Assembly (NCBI GenBank): GCA_002937455.1
Contig: PTJZ01000001.1
Location: 124,001 to 188,000, forward strand
Reading direction: 5' to 3'
Length of the DNA stretch: 64,000 nucleotides
Origin: Alphaproteobacteria bacterium MarineAlpha11_Bin1
GTDB lineage: Bacteria; Pseudomonadota; Alphaproteobacteria; MPNO01; UBA830
Shown in pieces: positions 35,797 through 45,225 of this stretch (the stretch's first letter is position 1; each line of letters begins with the position of its first letter). The notes below the pieces were generated by a model. It ran no database searches. It saw only the letters and a program-made list of their open reading frames with translations, and was not told where the DNA came from. Position numbers and translations under genes: made by a program.

Positions 35797-36971
35797 TCTG
35801 TTATCAGGCCGCGATGTTCGGCGGCCCCCTCTAGAAAGCCCGACACTGTGGCATAAAATTCAGGTTCTTCTAGTAGAAAAGCGTCGTGCCCCTTGTCGGT
35901 ATCAATCTCTACAAAACTGACATTCGCGGCGACCGCGTTGAGAGCTCGCACCACTTCTCGGCTTTCCTCAGTCGGGAAAAGCCAGTCACTGGTGAACGAA
36001 ATGACACAGAACCTGACCGAAGTGTTCTCGAATGCTGCAGCCAATACGCCGTCGTATTCCGCTGCTAGGTCAAAATAATCCATTGCGCGGGTGATATAGA
36101 GATACGAATTTGCGTCAAAGCGTTCGACGAAAGTACTCCCTTGGTGACGAAGATAGCTCTCCACTTGGAAATCTGCGTCGAAACCGAAACTGAGTGCATC
36201 GCGCGCTTGAAGCCGGCGGCCAAATTTACGATGTAGGGCAGTTTCGGATAGATACGTAATATGAGCGGCCATTCTCGCAACTGATAAACCACCCTTGGGG
36301 TTTGCTCCTTCGCGAAGATAGTTGCCCTTACGCCAATCAGGGTCCGCCATAATTGCCTGTCGGCCCACTTCGTGAAACGCAATGTTCTGGGCAGAATGAC
36401 GTGCCGCGCCGGCGATAGGAACCGCTGAAAACACTCGTTCCGGGTATCTCGACGCCCATTCCAGTACCTGCATAGCACCCATTGACCCACCGATGACGCA
36501 GAACAGCTGATCGATTCCAAGATAATCCAGCAAGAGAGCTTGGGCTCCGACCATATCAGCAATCGTTATGACCGGGAAATCGAGTCCCCACGGTTCCCCT
36601 GTATCAGGATTATTATCGCGAGGTCCTGTAGATCCCATACACCCACCTAGGACGTTGATACAGATTATGAAATACCGTTCTGTATCAAGGGGTTTACCCG
36701 GTCCGACCATCAATCCCCACCAACCCGACTTATCAGTCACGGGATTGTTGTCCCGCACATACTGATCGCCTGTGAGAGCATGGCAAACCAGAATAGCATT
36801 AGATTTATCGGAATTTAGTTCACCACAAGTGGTAAAGGCCGCAGTAAACGGACCTATAACATCCCCGGAAACCAGACGCATCGGCTCGTCTATAGCAAGT
36901 TCTACCCGATTCTCGGGTAATTCTGCGTCTGTGTCCCGAGGAACGGGGGGAATATCGCGGGTCGCAGTCAT
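35793..36971 (-). CDS. metX: Homoserine O-acetyltransferase
   Basis: Acylates L-homoserine, the first committed step of methionine synthesis. The 392-residue alpha/beta hydrolase-fold enzyme has the nucleophile in [20 protein letters not shown], the acid in [12 protein letters not shown] and the histidine in [23 protein letters not shown] is the family's N-terminal signature. Acetyl or succinyl use cannot be read safely. A small hairpin overlaps its likely ribosome binding site. Confidence 0.95.
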   Translation of the reverse strand: MTATRDIPPVPRDTDAELPENRVELAIDEPMRLVSGDVIGPFTAAFTTCGELNSDKSNAILVCHALTGDQYVRDNNPVTDKSGWWGLMVGPGKPLDTERYFIICINVLGGCMGSTGPRDNNPDTGEPWGLDFPVITIADMVGAQALLLDYLGIDQLFCVIGGSMGAMQVLEWASRYPERVFSAVPIAGAARHSAQNIAFHEVGRQAIMADPDWRKGNYLREGANPKGGLSVARMAAHITYLSETALHRKFGRRLQARDALSFGFDADFQVESYLRHQGSTFVERFDANSYLYITRAMDYFDLAAEYDGVLAAAFENTSVRFCVISFTSDWLFPTEESREVVRALNAVAANVSFVEIDTDKGHDAFLLEEPEFYATVSGFLEGAAEHRGLITE

Positions 36972-36979
36972 TCTTGCAA

Positions 36980-36993
36980 ACCGTCCTAACGGT
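36980..36993 (-). promoter_or_regulatory. Hairpin over the metX ribosome binding site
   Basis: Directly upstream of the metX start, ACCGT-TAGG-ACGGT (minus strand) can form a five-base-pair hairpin whose loop holds TAGG, part of the only AGGA-like sequence near the ATG. This could limit initiation. I do not see a SAM-II or other known SAM riboswitch pattern in the 106-base leader. Confidence 0.3.
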
Positions 36994-37158
36994 CAAGGAA
37001 ACGGGTCCGAATAGCTATGATTGCGCACCATCTATGTCAATGTTTTCTTTGCATTTGTTGGTCACGACGACTAAACATTGCGCCCTTCGAGGCGAAATTC
37101 TCTCGTGAAAACGAGATACGGAATTCAGCCCCATCTAGTATTTTTAAACGACTGGACC

Positions 37159-38031
37159 ATGTCTGAAGGTAAACCGAAACTTACCGCTCTCCGCGAAGAA
37201 CTCGATAGTATCGATGATACTCTGCATGATCTTCTAATGCAGCGTGCTGCTATCGCAGCCGGGGTACGCGCGGCGAAAGGGGAAGTACCTGTATGGCGAC
37301 CCGCCCGTGAAGCGCAGATCCTACGCCGCTTGATCTCACGGCATTCGGGACCGTTCCCGAAAGCCACAATCATCCAGCTGTGGCGCGAAATCATCTCCGC
37401 AATGGTACACCTGCAGGGTAAATTCTCGATCGCCGTACACTCGCCAGGGGGTGACCGGTTATGTCGAGATTTGGCGAGGGACCATTTTGGCGTGGGAACA
37501 ACGTTATCTGCTCATTCCTCCGCTCGCTCCGTACTGACCGCAGTGCAGGAGGGGATAGCGACGGTCGGCGTTTTACCGATCCCCGAAGATAGCGAGGAAG
37601 AAGCTTGGTGGCCCGCGTTGGCCGGGATATCTAGTCGGAAAAATATGTCGATCTGCGCACGTCTACCCTTCTCCCCGTCAACTATAGGTAATGATGAAGC
37701 CGCGCTCTGCGTAGCATCTATTGAACCAGCGGAAAGCGGTGATGACAGGACCTTTTTTTTCTTTCAAACCCCTCCGGAAATCAGCAGAGCACGCCTTAAT
37801 GATTCAATCTCCGCCGCAGGTATTAAACCAATACGACTGATCGGTCTCGACTCTCCGATTGACGGGATGTCGGCGTTTCTCTCTGAAGTAAAAGGGTTCG
37901 TGTGCCCTGATGATCCCAGGATCGCGCGGCTTGTTGATAAAGAAATAGGTCTCGCGGAGAGTGCCTTCTTCCTTGGTGTCTACGCGACACCTCTCACTAT
38001 TGATGATGTTGCTGACGGGGAAGAGGTCTGA
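37159..38031 (+). CDS. AroQ-type chorismate mutase with a prephenate-dehydratase-like C-terminal region
   Basis: Residues 1-90 form an AroQ chorismate mutase (LTALREELDSIDDTLHDLLM, KGEVPVWRPAREAQILRRL), which turns chorismate into prephenate. The rest (about 95-290) has a layout like prephenate dehydratase and its regulatory tail, but I do not see the catalytic TRF motif, so dehydratase activity is doubtful. Total 290 residues. The start is taken at ATG 37159; an in-frame upstream extension to 37078 is not homologous. Its last base is shared with the hisC start, and hisC and tyrA follow, giving an aromatic amino acid operon. Confidence 0.85.
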   Translation: MSEGKPKLTALREELDSIDDTLHDLLMQRAAIAAGVRAAKGEVPVWRPAREAQILRRLISRHSGPFPKATIIQLWREIISAMVHLQGKFSIAVHSPGGDRLCRDLARDHFGVGTTLSAHSSARSVLTAVQEGIATVGVLPIPEDSEEEAWWPALAGISSRKNMSICARLPFSPSTIGNDEAALCVASIEPAESGDDRTFFFFQTPPEISRARLNDSISAAGIKPIRLIGLDSPIDGMSAFLSEVKGFVCPDDPRIARLVDKEIGLAESAFFLGVYATPLTIDDVADGEEV

Positions 38032-39122
38032 TGTCGCTATCCCCGCGTCCAGGTATCATGGAAATGGCACCTTATGTTCCGGGTGCATCAAAAGTTGATG
38101 GTGTCAAACGGATTATTAAGCTCTCTTCTAACGAAGGTGCGCTGGGCCCCAGCCCAGCTGCCATAGTAGCCTACGAATCGCTCGGACCGGATCTACACCG
38201 ATACCCCGATGGCGGTTCAGCAGATTTACGCACAGCTATTGGTGCCAGAAATGGCCTTGACCCGGACCGAATTGTCTGCGGCGCCGGGTCTGATGAGCTG
38301 TTGGCTTTACTAGCGCGTGCCTATGCGGGTCCCGGCGACGAGGTACTTTTCGGCGAGCACGCATTCGTGATGTACCCGCTTTTTGCCTTATCGGTTGGCG
38401 CAACCCCGGTGAAGGCGCCAGAGGTCGATTTTACCGTTACCCCCGACGCTATACTCAGTAAAGTTACAGAGCGAACACGTATCGTTTATGTCGCCAATCC
38501 AAACAACCCGACTGGCACAATGATCACGTCAGACGAAATGGTGCGGCTTCGTGCGGGCCTGCGCGACGATATCCTGCTTGTGATCGACGCAGCCTACGCC
38601 GAATATGTTACCCGAAACGACTATTCACCTGGGGTAGAGTTAGTAGATGAAGGTGATAACGTAGTCATGACACGAACATTTTCAAAAATATACGCGATGG
38701 GCGGAGCCCGATTAGGGTGGGCCTACTGCCAGAATTCAGTAGTTGAGGTCCTTAACCGTATCCGCCCACCTTTTAACGTCACCAGCGGTGCGCAGGCAGC
38801 AGGAATCGCCGCCATCAACGATGTCGAATTTCTGACCCGGTCGCGCGATCATAACACCACCTGGCTGCCATGGTTATCAGATCAATTACAGGGTATGGGA
38901 CTCGATGTGGTACCAAGTGCAGGAAATTTTCTACTCGTGAGATTCCCTGAAAGTGGCGCCCAGACAGCCGATAAAGCTATGGCGTTCCTCGCATCTCAGG
39001 GAATAATCCCACGCAGCACCCGCAGTGCGGGCATACCCGAAGGAATCCGGATAACCATCGGCCTAGAACAAGAAATGCGTACGACAGCCGATGCTATTTC
39101 GGATTTCCTAGAAATATCATGA
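38031..39122 (+). CDS. hisC: Histidinol-phosphate / aromatic aminotransferase
   Basis: A PLP fold type I aminotransferase of 363 residues. NEGALGPSPAA and the PLP lysine in TRTFSKIYAMGGARLGWAY, with YVANPNNPTGT, are typical of HisC. Its place between a chorismate mutase and a prephenate dehydrogenase suggests that it transaminates prephenate or aromatic keto acids, a known second activity of HisC-like enzymes in alphaproteobacteria. It overlaps both neighbours by one and four bases. Confidence 0.94.
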   Translation: MSLSPRPGIMEMAPYVPGASKVDGVKRIIKLSSNEGALGPSPAAIVAYESLGPDLHRYPDGGSADLRTAIGARNGLDPDRIVCGAGSDELLALLARAYAGPGDEVLFGEHAFVMYPLFALSVGATPVKAPEVDFTVTPDAILSKVTERTRIVYVANPNNPTGTMITSDEMVRLRAGLRDDILLVIDAAYAEYVTRNDYSPGVELVDEGDNVVMTRTFSKIYAMGGARLGWAYCQNSVVEVLNRIRPPFNVTSGAQAAGIAAINDVEFLTRSRDHNTTWLPWLSDQLQGMGLDVVPSAGNFLLVRFPESGAQTADKAMAFLASQGIIPRSTRSAGIPEGIRITIGLEQEMRTTADAISDFLEIS

Positions 39123-40039
39123 GAACTCCCATGTTTAATCGCGTCGCCTTGATTGGTATAGGGTTAATCGGCTCGTCTATCGCCCGAGTGATGCGACGCG
39201 ACAGGCTCGCTGGCTCGATTATTGCTTGCGCGCGCACTGATGAAACCCTAGAAGCGGTAAAGCGCCTCGATATTGCCGACGACACGACCAAAAACATTGC
39301 TGAAGCAGTGCGAGGTGCAGACTTGGTGATGATCTGTACACCGGTCTCGACGTACGAAGAAATCTCGAAGGCTATGGCCCCGGCGCTCATGGCCGGTGCG
39401 ATTGTTACAGATGTGGGCTCGGTCAAAGAATCAGCGATAAAAACTGTAATGCCTCATCTACCAGATGGCGTGCACTTCGTACCCGGGCACCCGATAGCAG
39501 GAACGGAAAATTCGGGCCCCGAGGCCGGGTTTGATACGCTCTTCGAAGGGCGTTGGTTTTTAATAACTCCGCCACGGGGGACAGATCAAACCGCAATCGA
39601 CAAGGTAGCGTCTCTTTGGCAAAGAGCCGGTAGTCAGATCGATTTTCTCGAGCCCGAGCATCATGACCAAGTATTAGCGATTACGTCCCATCTACCACAC
39701 CTAATTGCGTACACCATTGTTGGCACTGCCACCGACCTGGAGGAGGATATAAAATCCGAAGTCGTTAAGTACTCGGCCTCCGGCTTCAGGGACTTTACCC
39801 GGATAGCCGCATCCGACCCAGTTATGTGGCGTGATATATTCATTGCAAACCGGGCCGCGGTACTGGAAATGCTCGGTCGACTGTCCGAAGATCTAGCCGG
39901 ACTACAACGAGCAATCCGAATCGGCGACGGTGAGACCCTCGAAAGACTTTTCCGTCGTACTCAGGAAATTCGTCGTGGCGTCGTAAAAGCGGGTCAACAC
40001 ATTCCCCCAGCTCCTGAAAAATCGGACAGAGATACCTGA
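39119..40039 (+). CDS. tyrC: Prephenate/arogenate dehydrogenase (cyclohexadienyl dehydrogenase)
   Basis: NAD(P)-dependent oxidative decarboxylation of prephenate or arogenate in tyrosine synthesis; 306 residues. The Rossmann motif is ALIGIGLIGSSIARVM, followed by TDVGSVKESA and the active-site histidine block FVPGHPIAGTENSGPEAGF and ITSHLPHLIAYTIV. ATG 39119 overlaps the hisC stop (ATGA); ATG 39131 is a possible later start. It ends the operon and converges on the DUF2125 gene with 7 bases between. Confidence 0.94.
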   Translation: MRTPMFNRVALIGIGLIGSSIARVMRRDRLAGSIIACARTDETLEAVKRLDIADDTTKNIAEAVRGADLVMICTPVSTYEEISKAMAPALMAGAIVTDVGSVKESAIKTVMPHLPDGVHFVPGHPIAGTENSGPEAGFDTLFEGRWFLITPPRGTDQTAIDKVASLWQRAGSQIDFLEPEHHDQVLAITSHLPHLIAYTIVGTATDLEEDIKSEVVKYSASGFRDFTRIAASDPVMWRDIFIANRAAVLEMLGRLSEDLAGLQRAIRIGDGETLERLFRRTQEIRRGVVKAGQHIPPAPEKSDRDT

Positions 40040-40046
40040 TGGAACA

Positions 40047-41072
40047 TTACTTCCAGCGAATCTTTTTTAGACGGAAAAGCGGGACCGGCCCGAGATAAAG
40101 TCTCTGATTCTTTAGGCTGACGGGCAAACGCACAGCTCGCCCCCCGATCGACAGAGCTCGATTCGCAACCTTCGCGGCGAACGCCGTTCGCGCGTCGATC
40201 ACTCCACTCGCCATGAGAGTATCGAGTATCTCCTTAATGCCTCTGATCTCCACCGTGATAGCACCTTGAGGCTGTAATTTATCATCCAATGAGAGGGCTC
40301 CGTCGCCGCGAAGTGACAAAGCCTCCCAGTTCAACGTAAAGCTCTTAAACTCAATTGCGCCTCCGGCATCATTCCATCGAGAAAGTGCCTCCGGCAGCAG
40401 CCCGCTTAGCTCTAACGGACCTATAACTGATGCATCGAATGACAGCCTATCTAGACCAGAGCCGACCGGTGGCTTCCATACCTTCGGCAAAACCACTTTA
40501 CGGGCGTCAACTGCGATCACTTTCCCGGTCATCGGATTGCCTGACCGCGGGTTTATCGAAACCGCATCTTCAGCTCGGAGCGTTAACCTATCGATGCTGG
40601 TTGTGATACCGCCCGGCTGCATCCAGTTCACTCCGGCTAATCGCAAGAGGAGAAGCCGGGCTTTACCTGATCGGATTTTAAGGTCTCCATCGGCGTGGGC
40701 CAGATTTAATACGGCCATCATCCCATTGATTTCTAGCCTATGACTGCCAGGGAAAGATATCCTGATATCAGTCAGAGCCCAGGGCCGCGCTGAAGCCACA
40801 AAATTAGGGATCTCCCACCGCCACTTGTTTCCACGACCTGCAATGATTGGGGCGTGGACGGAGAGATCTAGACGCAGCGGGAAACCCGTAACCGATGGTT
40901 TTCCCAGCTCGACAGCCCAACCGTCGACCCGTCGTTCTTCCGCCCACAGGTGCAATCTAGCGCTGGCCTCTCGGGCGGCGGAGTACCAGTACGTCGTATA
41001 ACCGACGCAGGCTACTGCTAGGGCGCCGGCCGCTATTAGTGCTATTCGCATTGGTCGTCGCATCATAGACAT
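40047..41072 (-). CDS. DUF2125 family membrane-anchored protein
   Basis: A 341-residue protein with an N-terminal membrane segment (about residues 8-28, MRIALIAAGALAVACVGYTT) and a long periplasmic part made of beta-rich repeats resembling the DUF2125 family (ITGFPLRLDLSVHAP-type block at about 60-75). Function unknown; the fold looks like envelope lipid-handling or AsmA-like proteins, which is only a suggestion. It commonly sits next to tyrC in alphaproteobacteria, as here. Confidence 0.8.
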   Translation of the reverse strand: MSMMRRPMRIALIAAGALAVACVGYTTYWYSAAREASARLHLWAEERRVDGWAVELGKPSVTGFPLRLDLSVHAPIIAGRGNKWRWEIPNFVASARPWALTDIRISFPGSHRLEINGMMAVLNLAHADGDLKIRSGKARLLLLRLAGVNWMQPGGITTSIDRLTLRAEDAVSINPRSGNPMTGKVIAVDARKVVLPKVWKPPVGSGLDRLSFDASVIGPLELSGLLPEALSRWNDAGGAIEFKSFTLNWEALSLRGDGALSLDDKLQPQGAITVEIRGIKEILDTLMASGVIDARTAFAAKVANRALSIGGRAVRLPVSLKNQRLYLGPVPLFRLKKIRWK

Positions 41073-41181
41073 GATATAGCGGGATCAAATGACAAAATCG
41101 ATCATATGGATACGACTTTCAAAAAAGGGTTCAGCTCTAATCTTCGGGCACTCCAGCCCGAAGCTGTAACCCACCGACTAG

Positions 41182-42081
41182 ATGCCCACCCCCCCACCTT
41201 TCCCAAAAAGCGCTCTCAACCCCGTGGTATTTACCAGTTTAGCGGCACTATTCATTTTTCTTTGGGCAAGTGGATTCGTTGCCGCTAAGTACGGCCTGCC
41301 GTTCGCCGAGCCCTTCACCCTGATGGCAGCACGGTTCTTTGTCGGATCTGTGATTATGGTACCGGCCTGTTTCTGCCTCAATGCGTCGTGGCCAAAAACA
41401 CTCCGGGGAACACTACATATTCTTGTCGCAGGGTTTGGTGTCCAGACTGTCTATTTGATCGGGGTTTATTATGCTATCTGGTTGGGTATCTCGACAGGGA
41501 TTACGGCGTTAATCGTTGGATTACAACCGTTACTAACGGGCGTGTTGGCTGGGTTCGTCCTTCGAGAAACGGTTACACCGCGAAACTGGTTAGGTCTCCT
41601 CCTTGGGTTCGTGGGATTAGGACTGATTGTTTGGGATCGAGTGCTGGCGCCAACGGATGCAATTGGGGGCCTAATGATGCTTATGTTAGGGCTCGCAGGC
41701 ATTACACTAGGGACATTATATCAAAAAAAGTATTGCGGACCGTTCGATGTTCGCACCGGTGTGGCACTTCAGAACGTAATGTCATGTGTTATGATGGTAG
41801 TACTCGCGGTAATATTTGAATCGATGGTCATTGACTGGACAAGCGAATTCGTCTTTGCCGTTGTCTGGTCTGCAATAGGCCTATCGGTTTTTGCGATCTG
41901 CCTGTACTACTGGCTAATTCAACGTGGTGCTGCAACTAAGATTACCAGCTTAATATATCTCAGTCCGCCGACAACCGCCATCATGGGCTGGGTAGTGTTC
42001 GGTGAAATTCTCTCTTGGCAAGCAATAGCAGGGATGATTGTCGCTACGACCGGCGTCGCGATGGCGGTACGCAATCGATGA
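41182..42081 (+). CDS. DMT superfamily (EamA) transporter, copy 1
   Basis: An inner-membrane protein of 299 residues with ten predicted helices in two EamA repeats. Typical pieces: FLWASGFVAAKYGLPFAEPF in helix 1, GLQPLLTGVLAGFVLRETVT closing the first repeat, and LSPPTTAIMGWVVFGEILSW in the second. It should export a metabolite or drug. It overlaps copy 2 by four bases (ATGA), so the two are translationally coupled and may form a heterodimer. Confidence 0.9.
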   Translation: MPTPPPFPKSALNPVVFTSLAALFIFLWASGFVAAKYGLPFAEPFTLMAARFFVGSVIMVPACFCLNASWPKTLRGTLHILVAGFGVQTVYLIGVYYAIWLGISTGITALIVGLQPLLTGVLAGFVLRETVTPRNWLGLLLGFVGLGLIVWDRVLAPTDAIGGLMMLMLGLAGITLGTLYQKKYCGPFDVRTGVALQNVMSCVMMVVLAVIFESMVIDWTSEFVFAVVWSAIGLSVFAICLYYWLIQRGAATKITSLIYLSPPTTAIMGWVVFGEILSWQAIAGMIVATTGVAMAVRNR

Positions 42082-42962
42082 CGGTTACAAATTCCATGCT
42101 ACTCAAGGCAGCACCATTTCTTTTCATTCTAGGCTGGGCATCCGGTTTTCCGATCACTCGGTTCGGGCTCGAATTCAGCGAGCCTTATACATTACTATGG
42201 ATTAGGTCCGCCATCGTTGTGGTTATCGTAGGGCTATACGCGTTGATCGTCGGCGTCCCTCGTCCCAAAGGGCGGGAAATAGCGCATATAGCCGTGGTCG
42301 GTATCACGCTGCAATGCTTGTATTTAGGCGCTATGTTCAGTGCACTGGATGAGGGCATCAGCCAAGGTGTTGCCGCTCTGGTTGCAGGGATGCAACCACT
42401 TCTAACCGCAGTTGTTGTGGGGGTCACCTTGGGCGAGAAGGTCACTCGGACCCAATGGGTCGGATTTACACTCGGTTTTGCAGGGCTATTTATCGTACTT
42501 TCGGAGCGGCTGGGAATCGGTGCTGCGACTACTGCTGGCTTCATCTTTTCGGGGCTAACTCCGATTTTCATCACCGGTGCGTCTCTTTACCAGAAAAAAT
42601 ATTGTGCCCACTCTGATCTTCGTATCGTTATGATTGTGCAGCAGACGGCAGCCGGTATCTGTAATTTCTGCATTGCTATGGCAGTGGAGAATGGAAGCAT
42701 AGCGTGGGGCGCGGAAGTTGTTTTCGTATGGGTCTGGCTTGTGGTGATACTGACCATCGGCGCCACGAACCTGCTATATTTGATGCTGCGGCACGGGGAA
42801 GCGGCACGCGTAGCCAGTCTATTTTACCTAACGCCCCCGACCACGGTTCTTCTCGGGTGGATTACCTATGGCGAAACCATGGGAATAATATCAATGGGCG
42901 GTTTTCTGGTGGCTGTTGTCGGAGTATTTCTAGTCACACGTTCCGCAAGGGATGCTGGATGA
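42078..42962 (+). CDS. DMT superfamily (EamA) transporter, copy 2
   Basis: A 294-residue paralog of the preceding gene with the same ten-helix EamA plan: FILGWASGFPITRFGLEFSE, AGMQPLLTAVVVGVTLGEKV and LTPPTTVLLGWITYGETMGI align one-to-one with copy 1, and both share the phrase LYQKKYC in the middle loop. The start is ATG 42078 inside the copy 1 stop. Tandem duplication followed by divergence is the clear origin. Confidence 0.9.
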   Translation: MTVTNSMLLKAAPFLFILGWASGFPITRFGLEFSEPYTLLWIRSAIVVVIVGLYALIVGVPRPKGREIAHIAVVGITLQCLYLGAMFSALDEGISQGVAALVAGMQPLLTAVVVGVTLGEKVTRTQWVGFTLGFAGLFIVLSERLGIGAATTAGFIFSGLTPIFITGASLYQKKYCAHSDLRIVMIVQQTAAGICNFCIAMAVENGSIAWGAEVVFVWVWLVVILTIGATNLLYLMLRHGEAARVASLFYLTPPTTVLLGWITYGETMGIISMGGFLVAVVGVFLVTRSARDAG

Positions 42963-43374
42963 CAGCGATTAGCAAGGGATAATTCAAAAACCGAGAAAAT
43001 ACCGCTTTTTCGGATACGACCCACTTAGCTTGACCCTATCCCATCTAGTAGAAACGCAGCAGACTCGTTTTCTCACTATCTACTGTTGTTTACATCAATT
43101 CAAAGGCCTACCGCGACACACAAGTTAGGATAATCTGTCGTCAGCTCTTGATAATATTGGGTCTTACGCCGGCGTCGCATAGCGTTTTAGTATCCGGATA
43201 CGACAACGCCAGCTGCGAAAAACGCGCCCTTGAGATAGAGGACGGCTATGTCATACGATTGCAACCGTATAACCTTTTATTTGGCCCACAATGTTCGATA
43301 AAAAGGTTGGTGTGTTGGCAGAAGCATCCCGACGCATTAAGAAAGCGACAACAAACAAAAATGGAAGATCCACG
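42963..43374. other. Spacer before the FAH genes, no gene seen
   Basis: These 412 bases contain no frame that I recognise. A plus-strand frame at 43148-43378 (76 codons) has no known motif and overlaps the start of the next gene. The right end should hold the promoter of the fumarylacetoacetate-hydrolase pair. Confidence 0.35.
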
Positions 43375-44217
43375 ATGAAAATCATCAGCTATCGGCAGGG
43401 GGGACGAGAGGCATATGGAGTCGTCAAAGACGGCGGTATTGTCGACATGACCGAACGCCTTAGCCACCCCAGTTTGAAACACGCCATCGCCGGATTGTCG
43501 ATCAGCGAGATGGAGAAACTTGCTGCCTCCGCCGCCCCGGACGTTGGGATTGATGATATTGATTATATGTTTCCTGTGACTTCGCCAGAAAAGATTTTCT
43601 GTATCGGCCGTAACTACCGCGCCTATCATGAAGTTTTAGAAGACGGTGGGCCGAAATGGCCAAGCATTTTTCCCCGCTTTGCATCCAGCTTTGCGTCACA
43701 CGGCGAAGCTATTATCCGTCCAACTGTCTCCGAACAACTGGATTATGAAGGTGAGATCGGGGTAATTATCGGCAAGTCTGGACGACACATTCCGGAGACA
43801 AAGGCGCTTGATTATGTAGCTGGGTATACAATTATCAACGAGGGTAGCGTGCGTGACTGGCAGCGCCAAGGTACACAGAATTGCCCCGGTAAGAACTTCC
43901 ACAAATCCGGTTCGATCGGACCCTGGATGATAACGCGAGATGAAATTGAAGATTTGGATGGGTTGCAGATTAAGACTTCCGTTGATGGAAGTCTTCGACA
44001 GGACGGTAGTAGCGATATGATGATTTTCAAGATTCCATTTGTAATCTCATACATCTCGAAGTTCACATGGTTGGAGCCAGGCGACATGATCGCAACGGGT
44101 TCTCCTGGCGGCAGTGCGATTGAGGGCGATCCACCCCAATGGCTCAGGCCTAGTGAGCAGATAAGTGTTAATATTGAGCCAATTGGTACACTTAAAAACC
44201 CGATAGTGGCTGAATAA
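43375..44217 (+). CDS. Fumarylacetoacetate hydrolase family protein, copy 1
   Basis: A 280-residue metal-dependent enzyme of the FAH superfamily. Signature blocks: PEKIFCIGRNYRAYHEVLED, LDYEGEIGVIIGKSGRHIP with the acidic metal ligands, VRDWQRQGTQNCPGKNF, and MIATGSPGG. Family activities include hydrolysis, decarboxylation or hydration of 2-oxo/2,4-dioxo acids from aromatic breakdown; which one is not clear. Start ATG 43375 matches the family N terminus. A paralog follows 24 bases later. Confidence 0.92.
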   Translation: MKIISYRQGGREAYGVVKDGGIVDMTERLSHPSLKHAIAGLSISEMEKLAASAAPDVGIDDIDYMFPVTSPEKIFCIGRNYRAYHEVLEDGGPKWPSIFPRFASSFASHGEAIIRPTVSEQLDYEGEIGVIIGKSGRHIPETKALDYVAGYTIINEGSVRDWQRQGTQNCPGKNFHKSGSIGPWMITRDEIEDLDGLQIKTSVDGSLRQDGSSDMMIFKIPFVISYISKFTWLEPGDMIATGSPGGSAIEGDPPQWLRPSEQISVNIEPIGTLKNPIVAE

Positions 44218-44241
44218 CTATCGGTTCCAGGGATTAGAGAC

Positions 44242-45105
44242 GTGAAATTGGCAAGTTTCTGCGTTGGCGAAAATGAAGGCTTTGGAGTCGTTACCGACGA
44301 CGGAATTATCGAGTTGACGAACCGAATGTCGGGTGGCCATCGAACTCTTCGCGGCGTGCTTGAAGCTGGTGCGCTAAAAGAGGTCGAGCAGATTACCGCC
44401 AGTTCTAAACCCGACTATGCACATTCTGATATCGCATGGCAGCTGCCGGTCACGTATCCGGAAAAAATTTATTGTGTTGGGCAGAACTATGCTGCGCACA
44501 TTACGGAAATGGGCTATGATCTTCCCGAATATCCTAGTGTATTCGTCCGTTTCCCGCGGACCTTCGTACCCCATAAAGCCAGCATGATTATGCCTTCGCA
44601 TTCGGACAACTTCGACTATGAAGGTGAAATGGCCATCGTTATCGGGACCGAAGCGCGGCACGTAACCGAGGCGGACGCCCTAAACTTTGTTGCGGGTTAT
44701 ACCATCTGTAATGACGGAAGCGTGCGCGACTGGCAGAAGCGCGGCCCTCAGGTCGCGCCTGGAAAAAACTGGGAAAATTCTGGAATGCTGGGCCCGTGGA
44801 TTACTACCAGTGAAGAGGCTGGCAACCCCGGCAACCTAGATTTGACCACCCGGATTAATGGCGAGGTGCGACAGCAAGGGAATACCAGCGATCTCGTATT
44901 CTCCGCCGCTTACCTTATCAGCTATATTTCGACCTTCATCACTCTGATGCCCGGCGACATTATTACTACCGGCTCTCCCTCTGGTGTAGCGGTCGGATTC
45001 GATCCACCCAAATGGCTGAAACCCGGAGATCGCATCGACATCGAGATTGAAAACTTAGGTACCTTATCAGGCGATGTGACTAGGACAAATTCGCCATCGG
45101 AATGA
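44242..45105 (+). CDS. Fumarylacetoacetate hydrolase family protein, copy 2
   Basis: A 287-residue paralog of copy 1: PEKIYCVGQNYAAHITEMGY, FDYEGEMAIVIGTEARHVTE, VRDWQKRGPQVAPGKNW and IITTGSPSGVAVGFDPPKWL are its versions of the same blocks. It starts with GTG 44242. The two differ in the loop after the NY motif, which lines the active site, so they may process different substrates or successive isomers in one pathway. Confidence 0.92.
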   Translation: MKLASFCVGENEGFGVVTDDGIIELTNRMSGGHRTLRGVLEAGALKEVEQITASSKPDYAHSDIAWQLPVTYPEKIYCVGQNYAAHITEMGYDLPEYPSVFVRFPRTFVPHKASMIMPSHSDNFDYEGEMAIVIGTEARHVTEADALNFVAGYTICNDGSVRDWQKRGPQVAPGKNWENSGMLGPWITTSEEAGNPGNLDLTTRINGEVRQQGNTSDLVFSAAYLISYISTFITLMPGDIITTGSPSGVAVGFDPPKWLKPGDRIDIEIENLGTLSGDVTRTNSPSE

Positions 45106-45225
45106 ACCAGTAGTGATAGGACCGCTCGGCAAGCGATTTACGTAGAATCCGATGGTCTATTGGTATCAGCGACGTCAAATTCTTGGAAAATGTAGTGGGT
45201 CATTTTAACAATGTTTAAAGAGCGG

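Noticed and set aside
36972..37077. SAM-II riboswitch ahead of metX
   Set aside because: The pattern of conserved pseudoknot sequence could not be matched by eye in this leader.
43148..43378. 76-codon plus-strand frame before the FAH genes
   Set aside because: No motif, overlaps the family-supported start of the next gene, and has no ribosome binding site of note.
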